Positions 24,701 through 35,918 of a stretch of DNA of 64,000 nt are shown piece by piece (the stretch's first letter is position 1; each line of letters opens with the position of its first letter). A program made the translations under genes and the position numbers. The stretch comes from Jacaranda mimosifolia. Taxonomy: Eukaryota > Streptophyta > Magnoliopsida > Lamiales > Bignoniaceae. The notes beneath the pieces are model-generated. The model was not told the DNA's origin and made no database searches. It worked only from the letters and a program-made list of their open reading frames with translations. The stretch covers positions 33,584,230-33,648,229 of the forward strand of contig CM032121.1 in assembly GCA_018894105.1 (NCBI GenBank), in the 5' to 3' direction.

Positions 24701-25550
24701 TAATAAATTAAAATTTCTCCATGTAAAATCAAATAAGTGAATACATTTAAGAATATTAAATTTTAAGTATTAATAAATAAAATTTTTCTTAATATAAAAA
24801 ATGCAACGGTAGTTACTTCCAACATTAATGACTGGGAGTTTTTTTTTGGAATAAAAAGTGTGTGGAATGAATTTTTAAAATTAAAAAATTAATTTTAATA
24901 TTTTTAGATATAAAAATTTATTCTAAGGAGTTCCTAATAATTTCTCAAAAGACTATCTTGTCAATCAAGTTCTAATTAAACTATCAGAATTATCCCTTTT
25001 TAAAAATGTATCTTAGAATTTGTGTCCTTAAAATCATATTATATATATTTTTTATTTTAATATTTTATTAAACATAATCGATTAATAATTAATTGATTGG
25101 AACAATTGTTTTATTATTTCAAATAATCGTTGGCCCTTTTTCACAGTGAACATTATTACGGAGGACAAAAGAGGGGAAAAGGAAAAAGAAAAAGAAAGAA
25201 CAGTAAGTAAATATAAAAACATGGCAATAACCCAAGATTCAAGTCCAAACTGGAGAAGAAAGTTGATAGCCTTTTTCTGCACGTTGTATCATTATTATTT
25301 GGTGCTTTTAGTTAATTATTATCACGACTGACCAGTTTACTAGCAAGTAATGTGCTTGCTTCAACCTAATTGGTACACCAACAAAATACCCATTAACCAT
25401 ACAATGCACCCCGCCCCTAAGTCCTACGTAGTACGATGGATTTTAACTGTGGCGGGGGCCGCTGGCTGCATAATTTCGTGTGGTCCACTACTCCAGTCTC
25501 CCACCTTATCTTGTCTCACAATCCACATTCCAACCGCCACTCGATCATTT
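21784..25550. other. Intergenic DNA, no gene recognised
   Basis: AT-rich, with a few more GC-balanced patches (about 21830-22270 and 23930-24220). The frames there (23905-24093 minus; 23936-24139 and 24039-24224 plus) overlap each other on both strands and match no family I know. I cannot exclude exons of an unrecognised non-coding transcript. Confidence 0.4.
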
Positions 25551-25555
25551 CTAAG

Positions 25556-25905
25556 GGCCCGTTTGGTTTTATTTCCATTTTCAATTTTTATTTTCATTAT
25601 TTTTAAAATAGTGAAAATTAGTTATGTGTTGTGATGCAGAAATAAAAATATATTTGAATGAAATATTTGAAAATATAATGATTATGTTGATTTTAATAAG
25701 TTGTAGGTGGAGAAATATAAAAATAATAAAATAGAAAGAGAAAATATATAGATTATTGAGAAAAAATATATAAGTTGTTGGAGAATGTGTTTTGAAAATA
25801 GAAATTGAAATTATGTTGGGTAAATTTTTTTAAAAAGAAATGATTTTTATTTTTGAAATAGTGAAATTGGTGAAAATGGGATTTGAAAATAAAACCAAAC
25901 ACCCC
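25556..25905. mobile_element. Foldback MITE (GTTTGGTTTTATTTTC family)
   Basis: Inverted ends: GGGCCCGTTTGGTTTTATTT on the left and GGGGGTGTTTGGTTTTATTT when the right end is reversed. It is the same family as the inverse copy at 11370-11715, sharing TAATGATTATGTTG and TTGTAGGTGGAGAAATA. The 3-bp flanks are TAA and TTA. No coding frame. Confidence 0.7.
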
Positions 25906-26114
25906 CTTATTTTAAGATTATGTCTGAATTTTGAATTCAAGGGAGACGCTTAGACAAACATAGTGCTAGTTAAAAGTAAATATTTTTATCACGTGGTATG
26001 TGAAAATTATTATTTTTTGGTGACCAATTCAAGGGGAGGTCCTAGTCTTCGTCCTTTCTGATATGAGAGGTCAGCTCCATCGTACCCAATGTACTCCAAA
26101 CATCACTTTACAAT

Positions 26115-26470
26115 TCATTTATTTTTAGTTTTTGGGCTCATTTTTATTTTCTGTTAAAAATAAAAATAAAGGGCCATCAATTTCTATTTCATTTTCATAA
26201 ATATTTTTATTTTCAATATATTCTTCCAAACAGATTTTACACTCTTTCTTCATTTTTATTTTTCATTTTCTTCTACTCATATTTGCACGATTTTTAATAC
26301 AAAATACTACATTTTTCAAATACAATCTATTTTCAATCCTACATAATCATTACATTTTAAACAAAATATTTAAACAACATTTTATTTTTAAAACATATTT
26401 ATAACTAACTTTTTACTATTCCTTTTCACTAGAAAATGAAAATGCCTTTAAAAAATAAATCCAAACGGTG
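26115..26470. mobile_element. Candidate foldback MITE, decayed member of the same family
   Basis: The interior (TTTTCATTTTC, CTACATAATCATTACATTTT, AAACAAAATATTTAAACAACATTTTATTTTT) resembles the reversed 25556-25905 element. The ends, GGGCTCATTTTTATTTTCTG and AATAAATCCAAACGG, are weak. Borders are approximate. Confidence 0.45.
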
Positions 26471-26654
26471 AGTTTACTTGAGATTGAAGTGTGTAATAGT
26501 GCTTAATTTGTCATTTGATATGTAAAACGGAAGTTGAAGGTTGCCCCAATATTTTTGCCCAGTAGGCAACCGTAGTACCAATTAATTAACTGCTATTCAT
26601 ACCTATGTGCAGGGAAGACATTAGGCCCCATTAGATTTTTTGGTCTATGGATTC

Positions 26655-27065
26655 TGATGTGGCAAAATTATCCCGACTCTGAACCATTTTCCCTGAGTTG
26701 CTTCCCCCCGAGCTGTACCACACCGAGTTGCTTTCTCCCGACCTGTACCACATAGAGGACCTCTGGTTGGCCTATCAAGTTGAGAAGGCACTATACTTAT
26801 ATAAGAGCATAATTAAGAGGCAAAAGAAAGGACATGCGTTATAGTATTAATCATAAAAGCATGTTATTATTGGGACGTTACTCGAGTCCCTTTATGTTTG
26901 GGGAGCTACACTTACTCATAATGGGGCATTCAAATCTCTATAATGATGGGAAACAGCTGAAGAGTCTGAGCGATTAGTATACAAAGGCAATGATGCCAAA
27001 AAAAGGTAATGAAATAAGCATTTTACCATGTACTACATTATTTTTGAATTTTGAAGATTACAACA
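26655..27065 (+). repeat. 5' LTR of the gypsy element
   Basis: 411 bp. TATATAAG at 26798-26805 is a likely TATA box. It is about nine-tenths identical to the 3' LTR by eye, so this insertion is not recent. Confidence 0.92.
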
Positions 27066-27125
27066 TTGGCGTCGTCTGTGGGAATAGTTGTTGCAGCTAA
27101 GGCGTGAGGTTGAGTTCTTATAATA

Positions 27126-28206
27126 ATGGTTAGTCAAGATCAAGTCTCGCGGATGATCACTGCAGCTGTGAGGGCAGCCATGCTGGCTCTTCCCAATGCT
27201 CCAATGAGAGGGCCCGAAAACATGGAGGAAGAATCACAAGGCTCAACTTTCTTGGCTCAATCCACCCGATCGAGAATCCCGTCTGACGATGCCCTGCAGT
27301 AGGAAGGCTGGGCAGCTTTTGTCTCGCAGGAGGTCTGGGCCCTATGGGAGCAAATGGCGGAAGTTAAAGCCTGGTTAATAGGGAAGAGGACTCTAGGGCT
27401 GAGGAAGATCATGCTTTTCAGCCAACAGATCCTAGCAGATGAGTTGCCTAATAGATTTCAAACGGTGAACTTCCCAGAATATAGTGGGGTAATTGACTCG
27501 TCAGAACACCTGGCTAAGTTTGAGCACTCAGCACTACTTCATCAATATATAGATAGAGTTAAATGTAGGGTCTTCCTCACCACCCTATTGGGCTCGGCGC
27601 AAAGGTGGTTCGATCAACTCTCGTCCTCTTCCATCAACTCCTTTTAGCTTAAGGCAGGAGGAGGGAGAGCCACTGAGATCCTTTGTCCATAAGTTTACTG
27701 AAGCAATCATTAAGGTTCCAACAGCTACTCAAGAGCTCTTAGTGAGTGCATTTACACAAGGATTGTGGGATGGAGATTTCTTTCGATCTTTGGCCAAGAA
27801 GCTTGCGGAAAATTTTGATACTCTGCTCGCTTGAGGTGAAAAATACACCAACTTGGAGGAGGCTAGTAGGGCTAAAAAGGAGGTGTTGGGGCATCAAAAT
27901 AAAGATAAAAATAAAAAGGAAGATCTAAGAGAGAATAAGAAGTTCCGAACTGACAACAACGTAAGGGCTCTCTTACCACGACAGCCCTTGGAAAATTATC
28001 TTCCCCTGCAGGCTTCCACTACTTAGGTTCAGTTGGCAATCGAGAACTGGCATCTGTTACGATAGCCAAGAAGAGCTCAGGAGCCTCTCGCACAACAACC
28101 TTTAGATAAATATTGCAGATTCCATAATAAGTTCGGGCATTTTACTAATGAATTAAAACATCTGCGCAATGAGTTGGAAAGATTGATCTGCCTCGGATAC
28201 CTCTAG
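27126..28206 (+). pseudogene. gag remnant of the gypsy element
   Basis: An ATG at 27126 opens a frame stopped by TAG at 27300. The same frame resumes and runs to 27645 with a Retrotrans_gag-like stretch: FQTVNFPEYSGVIDSSEHLA, FEHSALLHQY, KCRVFLTTLLGSAQRWF. After a deletion and frameshift it continues with EPLRSFVHKFTEAI, a second stop, and a lysine-rich linker. The zinc-knuckle-like block YCRFHNKFGHFTNELKHL lies near 28110-28170; its usual third Cys is Leu. The gene is clearly dead. Confidence 0.85.
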
Positions 28207-28539
28207 GAGTTCTTAAGCCCATTGTTAGAGGCGTCATCTTCGGTGCACCCCCATGTTTCATCTTCCAATTGAGGCCTATAGCAGGCCCCTCCCCCCTAAG
28301 GGGTTAAACCACACCACTCCTTTCGGCACAACCAATTTCTACATCTTCCTCCTCCACCTCAGAGAGGACCCCCAGCATGGAGGTAACGTTCCCAATGCTC
28401 CTTTGCCTCACAGCATCCCACCTCGCAATGTCATTCAAATGATAGCCAGTGACGATGACTCTTTGTAGATTTATTGGTGACTCCATCAAGCCCATAGGTC
28501 AAGTGGCATTACTTCTCTCACTAGAGGAGGGCCCATTCA

Positions 28540-28976
28540 AAAAACCAGGATGATGAACTTCCTCATAGTTGATTCGCCTTTTGCCTATAATGTGATAATA
28601 AATAAACCTATGTTCAGCATTTTCCAGGCTGTCACGTCGCTATATGCATGAAAATCAAGTTCCTGGTGGAGGATGTCATGGGTGAGGTCCAAGGAGACCA
28701 TTTTGCTTTCTCAACTCAGAATTTAAAAGGCATTGACCCCTCAGTGATAGAGCATCGATTGAATATAGATCCTTCTATTGGACCTGTAAAGCAAAAGAAG
28801 ATGAACTTCAGGCCCGAGAAGGATAGGATTATATAGGTCGAGACTGAAAAGCTCCTGGATGCCAACCATATAGTGGAAATACAATTCCCGAAATGGCTCT
28901 CTAACATGGTATTGGTGTCCAAAAGTTTGAATAAGTGGAGGGTTTGTATGGATTTCCATAATTTAAAATACAAGAA
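28540..28976 (+). pseudogene. Protease end and reverse-transcriptase start (pol remnant)
   Basis: The sequence MMNFLIVDSPFAYNVIINKP matches the region after the gypsy aspartic protease. A stop (TGA at 28648 region) interrupts before KIKFLVEDVMGEVQGD. Then come GIDPSVIEHRLNIDPSIGPV, RPEKDRII, a stop, and LLDANHIVEIQFPKWLSNMV, NKWRVCMDFHNL: the N-terminal part of gypsy reverse transcriptase. It ends abruptly near 28976. The catalytic YxDD block, RNase H and integrase are missing. Confidence 0.88.
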
Positions 28977-29221
28977 TACTAGTAAGAGGCAAAATCAAGT
29001 AATAAAGAGAAATAACAATCTTTAGCCAGATAGTTAACCTTGGCTAGAAATGATGAATGCATGACACATAGAGAGGGGTCTAAAAGCTTATCTATCTTAG
29101 CTTTGTCGAGACCAGTGGGCAGGCCAACTAAGAAATATCTACCCAAAATATGATCCTCGTCTTGGAGGACATAACTGCTGGTGGAAAAAGTGGCATTCAG
29201 CTTTGAATGTTGCTTCTTCCT

Positions 29222-30201
29222 TCACACTAAGCTTGCCTCAGGTACCTCAATTACTTTTGTATCCTTAGCAATACTTGAGATGATGATCCCACTCAAAATT
29301 GGAGGGACTGATTGGGGGTCCTGAAGATTTGGGCCAATTATTTTTAAGAAAGAGCTGAGGGGTAGAACGTCTGGCAAAGACCCGACAGTTGCAGTAGTGG
29401 AGCTAGGAGTTGCTCTTTTTTCCATCCTTTTCTTCATCCTGGCCTCCTCGGTCTTCCTCGCTTTTGCTTGAATGTGGGCATTTATCGTAGCTCTTTTGAA
29501 ATAGAAAAAGGGAAGAGAGAAGCATTAATACCCAAAGCACATGATATATAAATAGAAATGCAAAGGTTAGATTATGCCCAAATTCTTAGTCAGCTCTTCT
29601 CTGATTGGGCTCAGCCTAAAACGAGATAAGATCCCAGGTTTGTTAACAAAAGAAAAATCAAAGTTGTGTGCCTTTAATCTCTGTAATAGCTCACGGTATA
29701 GAGCAAGACAACTGAACAACTCACACAGTTCTCTATCGGGAATCCTTTCAAGCCAGGAGGTTTTAAAGTTCCATAGTTCAGGGAAAGAGATAAAAAAGTA
29801 GTTATCCTTCCAGCCCTTTTGAGAGCTAATATACCCTACTAGAAAGGTTACATCTCCCTAAGAAGTAAATAAAAGGATCTTCTCTTAGATGATTATAGAG
29901 CAAGAAAAGAATGAAAAAGGGCTATGGTGAGGACCTCTTCTAAGTACTGTAAGACAACTGCGAACCCCACCATCGACCTAAAGGCATTGGGGCTTAACTG
30001 GTTCAGCGGAATGCCGTAGGACTTAGCTATTCGAGCAAATAAATAAGGAATAGAAAAATGTGAACCCCCATGAAGTTTCTCGAAGAAAAAATAGAGATAA
30101 CCTAGAGGAGGACGGTGAGGCCTATCTACTGAACTCGAGACTACTATGTCAAAAGAATCATAAATACCCATACTCCGGCGCAACTCATCCCTTTGAGCCA
30201 T
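29222..30201 (-). pseudogene. Antisense retroelement ORF, gypsy-type transposon domain, broken
   Basis: Read on the minus strand, 30201-29893 encodes 102 residues including RPPLGYLYFFFEKLH, HFSIPYLFARIAKSYGIPLN, QLSPNAFRSMVGFAVVLQYL. This resembles the plant 'putative gypsy type transposon' domain (the Transposase_28 family). After a stop and frame change the same strand continues with GWKDNYFFISFPELWNFKTS, ARYRELLQRLKAHNF and, at 29437-29222, KKRMEKRATPSSTTATVGSL and SSFLKIIGPNLQDPQ. An antisense ORF between pol and the 3' LTR is known in Grande-like (Tat lineage) gypsy elements. Function unknown. Confidence 0.65.
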
Positions 30202-30863
30202 TGTAGATTTGGAAATACATATTTCATAAAAGGCTGAGGATTAGGGATTTTCTTTCCTTTGGCCTTGGGCCCTACTCGGTGCCCCATTGGATGTGATTTG
30301 GGAAGAAGAACCAATTTGGCATGTTGAAATAATCGCTTGTTGAAGCTATTGGTTACTCAGGAATTGTGTACTACTAGAGGCATGGCTGGGAGGAGAAGAT
30401 GCCACGATAATCGCAGTGTAAATAGGTATGATAGGGATGATTACACTACGAAAGGGAAGATACATAAATACAAGAACAAAATGTAGGGAACGGAAAGGAA
30501 AACCACAAGAAAAAAAGGAGAGAAAAATGAAAAGACACACAAACTTACCTTATGATGATCGCGTGACTTTGGCAGTAGAACGTTCTTCTGAATCTAGATG
30601 CCGACGAAGGGAAATGGGAGAGATCGATGATTTTGGTTTGGATAATATGTTTGAAAGGCGAGATATCGAAAAAAATAAAAGGGCGTGACTTAGTTCGTAC
30701 GCTAGCACATTCCACAAGAGATTTAATACACCATTCCGACAGTTGTGTAATGATGATCGCGTGAATTTCGAGGCCAAAAATCATGGGGGAATTAACCAAT
30801 TCATTGCTACTCTCATATCTCTGCAAATCAATCGAGGCAGATCTATGAGAGTAGGGGGCCCAG

Positions 30864-31274
30864 TGATGTGACAAAATTATCCCGGCTTTGAACCACTCTT
30901 CCCCAAGTTGCTTCCCCTCGAGTTGTACCACATTGAGTTGCTTTCCCCCGAACTGTACCACACAGAGGACCTCTAGTTGACCTACCGAGCTAAGAAGGCG
31001 CTATACATATATAAGAGCAGAATTAAGAGGCAAAAGAAAGGACGTGTTATAGTATTAATCATAAAAGCAGGTCATTATTGGGACGTTACTCGAGTCCCTT
31101 TGTATTTGGGGAGTTACACTATACTCATAATGGGGCATTCAAATCTCTATAATGATGGGAAAGAGCTGAAGAGTCTGAGCGATTAATATACAAAGGCAAT
31201 GATGTAAAAAAAAAGCAACGGAATAAGCATTTTACCACATACTACATTTTTTTTGAATTTCAGAGATTACAACA
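30864..31274 (+). repeat. 3' LTR of the gypsy element
   Basis: 411 bp, collinear with the 5' LTR. TATA box at 31008-31015. The minus frame of 138 codons that runs through its left end (30545-30961) crosses the LTR border and is not a gene. Confidence 0.92.
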
Positions 31275-33390
31275 TATTCTATTACCTACTACTAAAGCGG
31301 ATCAAATATCAAACATAGTCAAAATATTTGAGAATTCATGATCTATTCAAAGTACCAAACTCAAAGTTGAAAAGATTATTTCATAAGATCTCATTAATAT
31401 TTGATGAGTGGTCTTGACTCAATTGTATTAGTATTACACATAAAATATAGGTTTCGAAATTTGAATTTTGCAAATCCTAAAAAATTTAGAATATATTCAA
31501 GTGCTTCTTGTGATATTTTTTTATTCTTTTCTTTTCTTTACTTTTCTTTATGTAAGGTGAAAATTGAAGTACGCATAACTTGCAAAACCAAAATGTCATT
31601 ATCCATCAAGCCGCCAATGGGATATTGGTAATGGATACATTGTGCCTCCCAATAAATTAGAGGGAAGAAATTTGGAGGAGAAAATGGTGGCTGTTAGGTA
31701 CTGCAGACCTACCATTAAGCAAACCACGCATCACCAATTACCTCACGTGAATCAATCCACCAACGTCATCGTCATCATCATCATCTCTTCCTCTCTTTCC
31801 AACCTCCTACTTTCCACCCTCTTCCATCATTTGCATCCCACCTTTTATTTAGATTGATATTTTTTTTCCTCATATATATTCTATCTAAAATTAAATATAA
31901 TAATGAATTTTAAGCATATATTTTCCATTTTACACCACTTAACTTCTCGTCGAATTATGTACTTTTTATACAAATTAAAAAAGGAGGAACAAGTGCATGA
32001 AAGAGAACTACAAATGTTATTGTCCAAATTAACTCAAAAAACAATATATATTCTTAGCCATATATAGTACTCTCTCCAATACTTATTATTGAAGCATAGA
32101 ATCCACCGCAAAGCCACAACACGAAAAGCATGTGGTCCAAACTATTCTATAAAAAATAAAAGCACTTTCACTAGCTCACTCTAAATTCCACTACTTGGAA
32201 ACTTACCTACGTATGGTAAGAAAATATATAACTATCATGATCATATATGCCCTACAATGTAATAATAAGCTAGCTATAACCCTTTAGCATAAAGTTGGAG
32301 GCTGTTTGGTTAAATTTATTTTAAAAAATATATAAGATTTTAAATATATTATAAAATACTTTTAAAAATTTTAAAATATTTATTTTTTTAAAAAATAAAA
32401 TTTTAAATTATTTGTAAAGATAAAATTTTGGAGGTTATAAAATATATATATTAATAATAATAATTTTGTAATTAATATAATTAAGTTTAAAAGAATTTAT
32501 TATATTTTTTAAAAAATAAATTAAGAACTCCTTAATTTTTAACAAAAAATTTATAAGATTCTAATATGTTATTTTTTTGGATTTATAAGTTCGTTTCTTA
32601 AAGAAAATTACGAAAGACTTTTTGATATCTTATAACTTATAAGAAGTTTTAAGGAGTCTATATAAGCTCATCCAAACACTAACTTATTGAAAACTTTTAT
32701 ATAAAATAATATTCAAGTGGATTATAAATCAGTAAATGAAAATACACTCACATAATAAAAAATATTAACATTTTATTATGTATACTTTAACAAATTATAT
32801 GACATAAGTAATCTATACTATTTATTAAGCATTAAGATCTTCATAACCAACTTGATATATTTTTCAATGACTTGGCAATCTTCTTTCTCTAATTTCACTC
32901 ATTTTCCTTTAATAGTTTTTTTTTTATCATAACTTTTTTCTTGTATTTATTCTTAAAAATGTAAATGAATATGTTAAAATTAAGAAAAATTATATAAAAG
33001 TAAAAAAATTGCCAAAATTTACCAAAATAGCTAGTGTATATATCACTGTCAAGTGAAACACTATCCAAGATAGGCTTAAAGGAAAAAAAAAAAAAAAGGT
33101 TTAAATAAACTCGGAAAAAGGGCAACGGAAAAGACAAAGGAAAGGTAGCCCCAGTCCCGTCTCCGTAATTTCATCGAAAAACGTGGGTCAGATTAGTACT
33201 CGCAGCATACAACCTGTCACCCACAAGTTTACAGGTTGGCAGCCCTGCCCACTGATCCAAACACATAAACACGCCTTTACCTTTCACTTTCCTTACCCTT
33301 TTCTTTATTCATTGCCCTTGCTGACGTGTTCTCCAGGTTCAATTCCCCATATCACCCCTTTCCTCTCGAGGCTCATCATATGTGTGTGTG
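31275..33390. other. AT-rich upstream region of the PADRE gene
   Basis: No gene recognised. A candidate foldback element lies at about 32300-32690. The last 250 bp (33140-33390) are more GC-balanced and are the likely promoter of the PADRE gene. Confidence 0.45.
32300..32690. mobile_element. Candidate foldback MITE (GTTTGG...ATAAG type)
   Basis: Starts GGCTGTTTGGTTAAATTTAT and ends with AAGCTCATCCAAACACTAAC, so both ends carry GTTTGG in inverted orientation. The interior is made of ATAAGATT, TTATAAG and poly(A/T) words that can fold back. No duplication of the target could be fixed. Confidence 0.4.
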
Positions 33391-33400
33391 TATATATACT
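33391..33400 (+). promoter_or_regulatory. TATA box of the PADRE gene
   Basis: TATATATACT follows a short TG run, about 80 bp before the chosen ATG (33473). It lies downstream of the in-frame ATG at 33326, which argues against that earlier start. Confidence 0.6.
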
Positions 33401-33472
33401 CTTCATCCCACCTCTCACATTCATTCAGCAGAAGAAAGGGGAAAAGAGAAAGATAATCGAATCGAGGGGAAC

Positions 33473-33976
33473 ATGGGTATATGCAGCTCCTGCGAGTCAA
33501 CTTCTGTAGCCACCGCTAAATTGATATTAGATGATGGAAGACTACAGGAATTTCCATATCCTGTTAAAGTTGCCTACGTTTTACAGAAGAATCCGGCTTG
33601 TTTCATATGTAACTCCGATGAAATGGATTTCGACGACGTTATATCGGCGGTGAGCGACGAAGAGGAGCTGCAGCCAGGTCAGCTCTACTTCGCGCTGCCG
33701 TTGAGCCGGTTGAAGCACCGGCTTCAGGCGGAGGAGATGGCCGCATTGGCCGTGAAAGCCAGCTCCGCTTTGACTAAGAGTGGTGGTAATTGCGGAGAGA
33801 AATGCGGATGCCGCCGGAATATTCTGGTGTTTCCAGGAGACAATGGTCTTAAGCAATCGAAAAATGTGGTGGACGGCGGGAAAGTAGGGGAGACTGGATC
33901 CGGGAGGAGGAGGAGGAGTGGCGGCGCCGGGCGAAGAGGAAAAATAACTGCCAGGTTGAACGCAATACCCGAGTAA
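33473..33976 (+). CDS. PADRE (DUF4228) family protein, 167 aa
   Basis: An uninterrupted frame of 167 codons. The N-terminus MGICSSCES has Gly2, Cys4, Ser6 and Cys7, a good pattern for N-myristoylation plus palmitoylation at the membrane, as in many members. The family's features are visible: AKLILDDGRLQEFPYPVKVA (15-34), PACFICNSDEMDFDDVISAV (41-60), and LQPGQLYFALPLSRLKHRL (66-84), followed by an alpha segment EEMAALAVKASSAL. The C-terminal half is low-complexity and basic (GRRRRSGGAGRRGK, 144-157), as expected for the disordered tail. PADRE genes in plants are commonly induced by pathogens and abiotic stress; the biochemical role is not known. The frame is open up to 33326, but a TATA box sits between that ATG and this one and the MGxCxS motif fits the family. 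Its composition is far more GC-rich than the surroundings, as for a real exon. Confidence 0.92.
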   Translation: MGICSSCESTSVATAKLILDDGRLQEFPYPVKVAYVLQKNPACFICNSDEMDFDDVISAVSDEEELQPGQLYFALPLSRLKHRLQAEEMAALAVKASSALTKSGGNCGEKCGCRRNILVFPGDNGLKQSKNVVDGGKVGETGSGRRRRSGGAGRRGKITARLNAIPE

Positions 33977-35878
33977 GGGTGTTTTGGGACATTTTGTAAA
34001 TATAGTGTAAAATGAGTTGAGGTAATTGAAGGAACTACTCCCTGATTTGACCAAAAAAATGAGAAAAAAAAATAAAAAATGGTGGGGAGTTCAAATCGGC
34101 ATTTACTTATTCTTTGTCCCTCTCTTTTATTTCTTAATTCACAATTTTGCCCCCATGAGAGTCCAAAACAATAAACATGCGCATTTGGCTTCTTCCAATT
34201 TGATCATGATTTAATCCATTAAACACTAATCACAACTCCAAATAATTCAATCATAGATATATATATAATACTTATTTTTCTCTAATTTACAATTAAAGAT
34301 AAATTGTGTTTAATTTATGGTTGATTCATTATATCGTTATCATACTTTGTTTGCTGGGTACGTTATTTTGTGGTAGACATTTATGAATGACCGAACAATG
34401 CAGCAGCGATAAACGACAAATTAAATCACTTTGATGACAATTTTGAAATTTTATTTATCTCAAGTGAATGTGATAATTAATCTTAAGGGTTAGTTTCCAG
34501 TGGTCATGGGGTGATGATAACGTGGGTAAATATTTAGAATAATGATGCGGAAGGGATAAATCATTAGTGTAAGGTAGTTATGAAGATGCATGTATATATT
34601 GTTTGGTAGTGGTCTAATTCCCAGCTTCGGGGATGGTGGGAGATGGCATAGTAGGTTGGGAGGATAAATCAAAAATGGAAGAATATAATAGGAAAATTCT
34701 TGTTTTACAGCTGGAACCACGTAGTAATGCATAAGAGTACACTGCTATATGCATGGGGATGGGCTACAACCAAAACATAAAATCTATTGCCTTGGTCTCA
34801 GATGACTAATCATGCATCAAGGTTTTCATCTTTCACGCCACACGACAAATATATTTTGTGTACACTGACTCCAAATAAATTTATAACTTCTTTTCCTTTA
34901 TAATTAGTACTCCATTATAAATTTTACCTCCAAAAACCTTAGTATGAGAGATTAGTAATTGATGAACTGTCATTTTATTTCATAAAAATGGGATCCAGTT
35001 AAAAGGATCGCAACAACTATTCAGTTCACATAATTGGAGACCAAAACAATGATTTTCAGATTATTTAATTTGGACGGCTTAGCTCAACAAACGTATTAAG
35101 TACTTTTTTAGAACAAAATTCTTCATCAATTCATGTCAATCATATTATATTTAGATGCGATTTAAGTTTTCATATTTAACTCAAAATTTAATTATCATTA
35201 TATATTAAATATAGATATTAAATAGGTAGAGAGGACCATAAATACTTCTAGAAATTAACACAAATACAAGAAAACTGTCTATGCTACATAAATAATGGTG
35301 ACTTTTTTCGAGGCCGTGAATTCAATTCTTGCCTTGCTGCATTTATACATATGTAACACTATTGAACTTGGAACGTGGCATTTTGCATGTGTCGTGAGTT
35401 TACAATCTTGCGTATGGTGTAAGATGTGTAATAAATTTTTTTATATGTATCAGCTAATCATCAATCATGTGGTTATATATATAGTACGAAATGTTATCTC
35501 ATAAATATTTTCCTAGAAAATGTATTGAAAAGTTGGAAGTCTAATGTGCCTAATTGCATGCAGAAACTCCTACACTCTCCTTAAAGTAATAATTGTCCCC
35601 ATTATTTATGCTGCAGGGACTATGACTATTCACCCCTAAGATTCAACTAAGGCATCCAATAAATTGCAGTTAGCACTCTGAAATTCCTATTTAAGAATCT
35701 CTGTTGATGTTGAGAATAATTGAAAAGAGTATACAATATCTTTTTTTCTTGAGAGTAATAATTATGATTGTTAGTTTAAACAACACACTGATTATAATAG
35801 TCATGTCATTTTCCTAACAGTCACATTGTTTCTGATTAAAAACATAATTTAAATAATTAATTAAATTATGCTAAGTGC

Positions 35879-35918
<40 letters not shown>

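Larger units (their letters stand above)
26655..31274 (+). mobile_element. Decayed Ty3/gypsy LTR retrotransposon, 4.62 kb
   Basis: Both LTRs are exactly 411 bp (26655-27065 and 30864-31274), begin TGATGTG and end TTACAACA. The flanks GATTC and TATTC suggest a 5-bp target duplication with one change. A primer-binding-site-like motif, TTGGCGTCGTCTGTGGGAA, follows the left LTR directly. A purine tract, GAGAGTAGGGGGCCCAG, precedes the right LTR. The interior holds broken gag, the end of a protease and the first part of reverse transcriptase, all with stops and frameshifts. RNase H and integrase are gone. An antisense reading frame lies between the pol remnant and the 3' LTR. The RT/gag resemblance is to Ty3/gypsy; placing it in the Tat lineage is an inference from the antisense frame. 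It cannot move by itself. Confidence 0.93.

Noticed and set aside
30545..30961. 138-codon minus frame
   Set aside because: Crosses the 3' LTR border of the gypsy element, so it joins unrelated parts; no family resemblance.
33326..33472. Longer PADRE protein starting at 33326
   Set aside because: A TATA box lies at 33391 inside this extension, and the MGICSS myristoylation-type start at 33473 fits the family.
33581..34054. 157-codon minus frame over the PADRE gene
   Set aside because: Shadow of the GC-rich PADRE exon; no domain and no promoter of its own.
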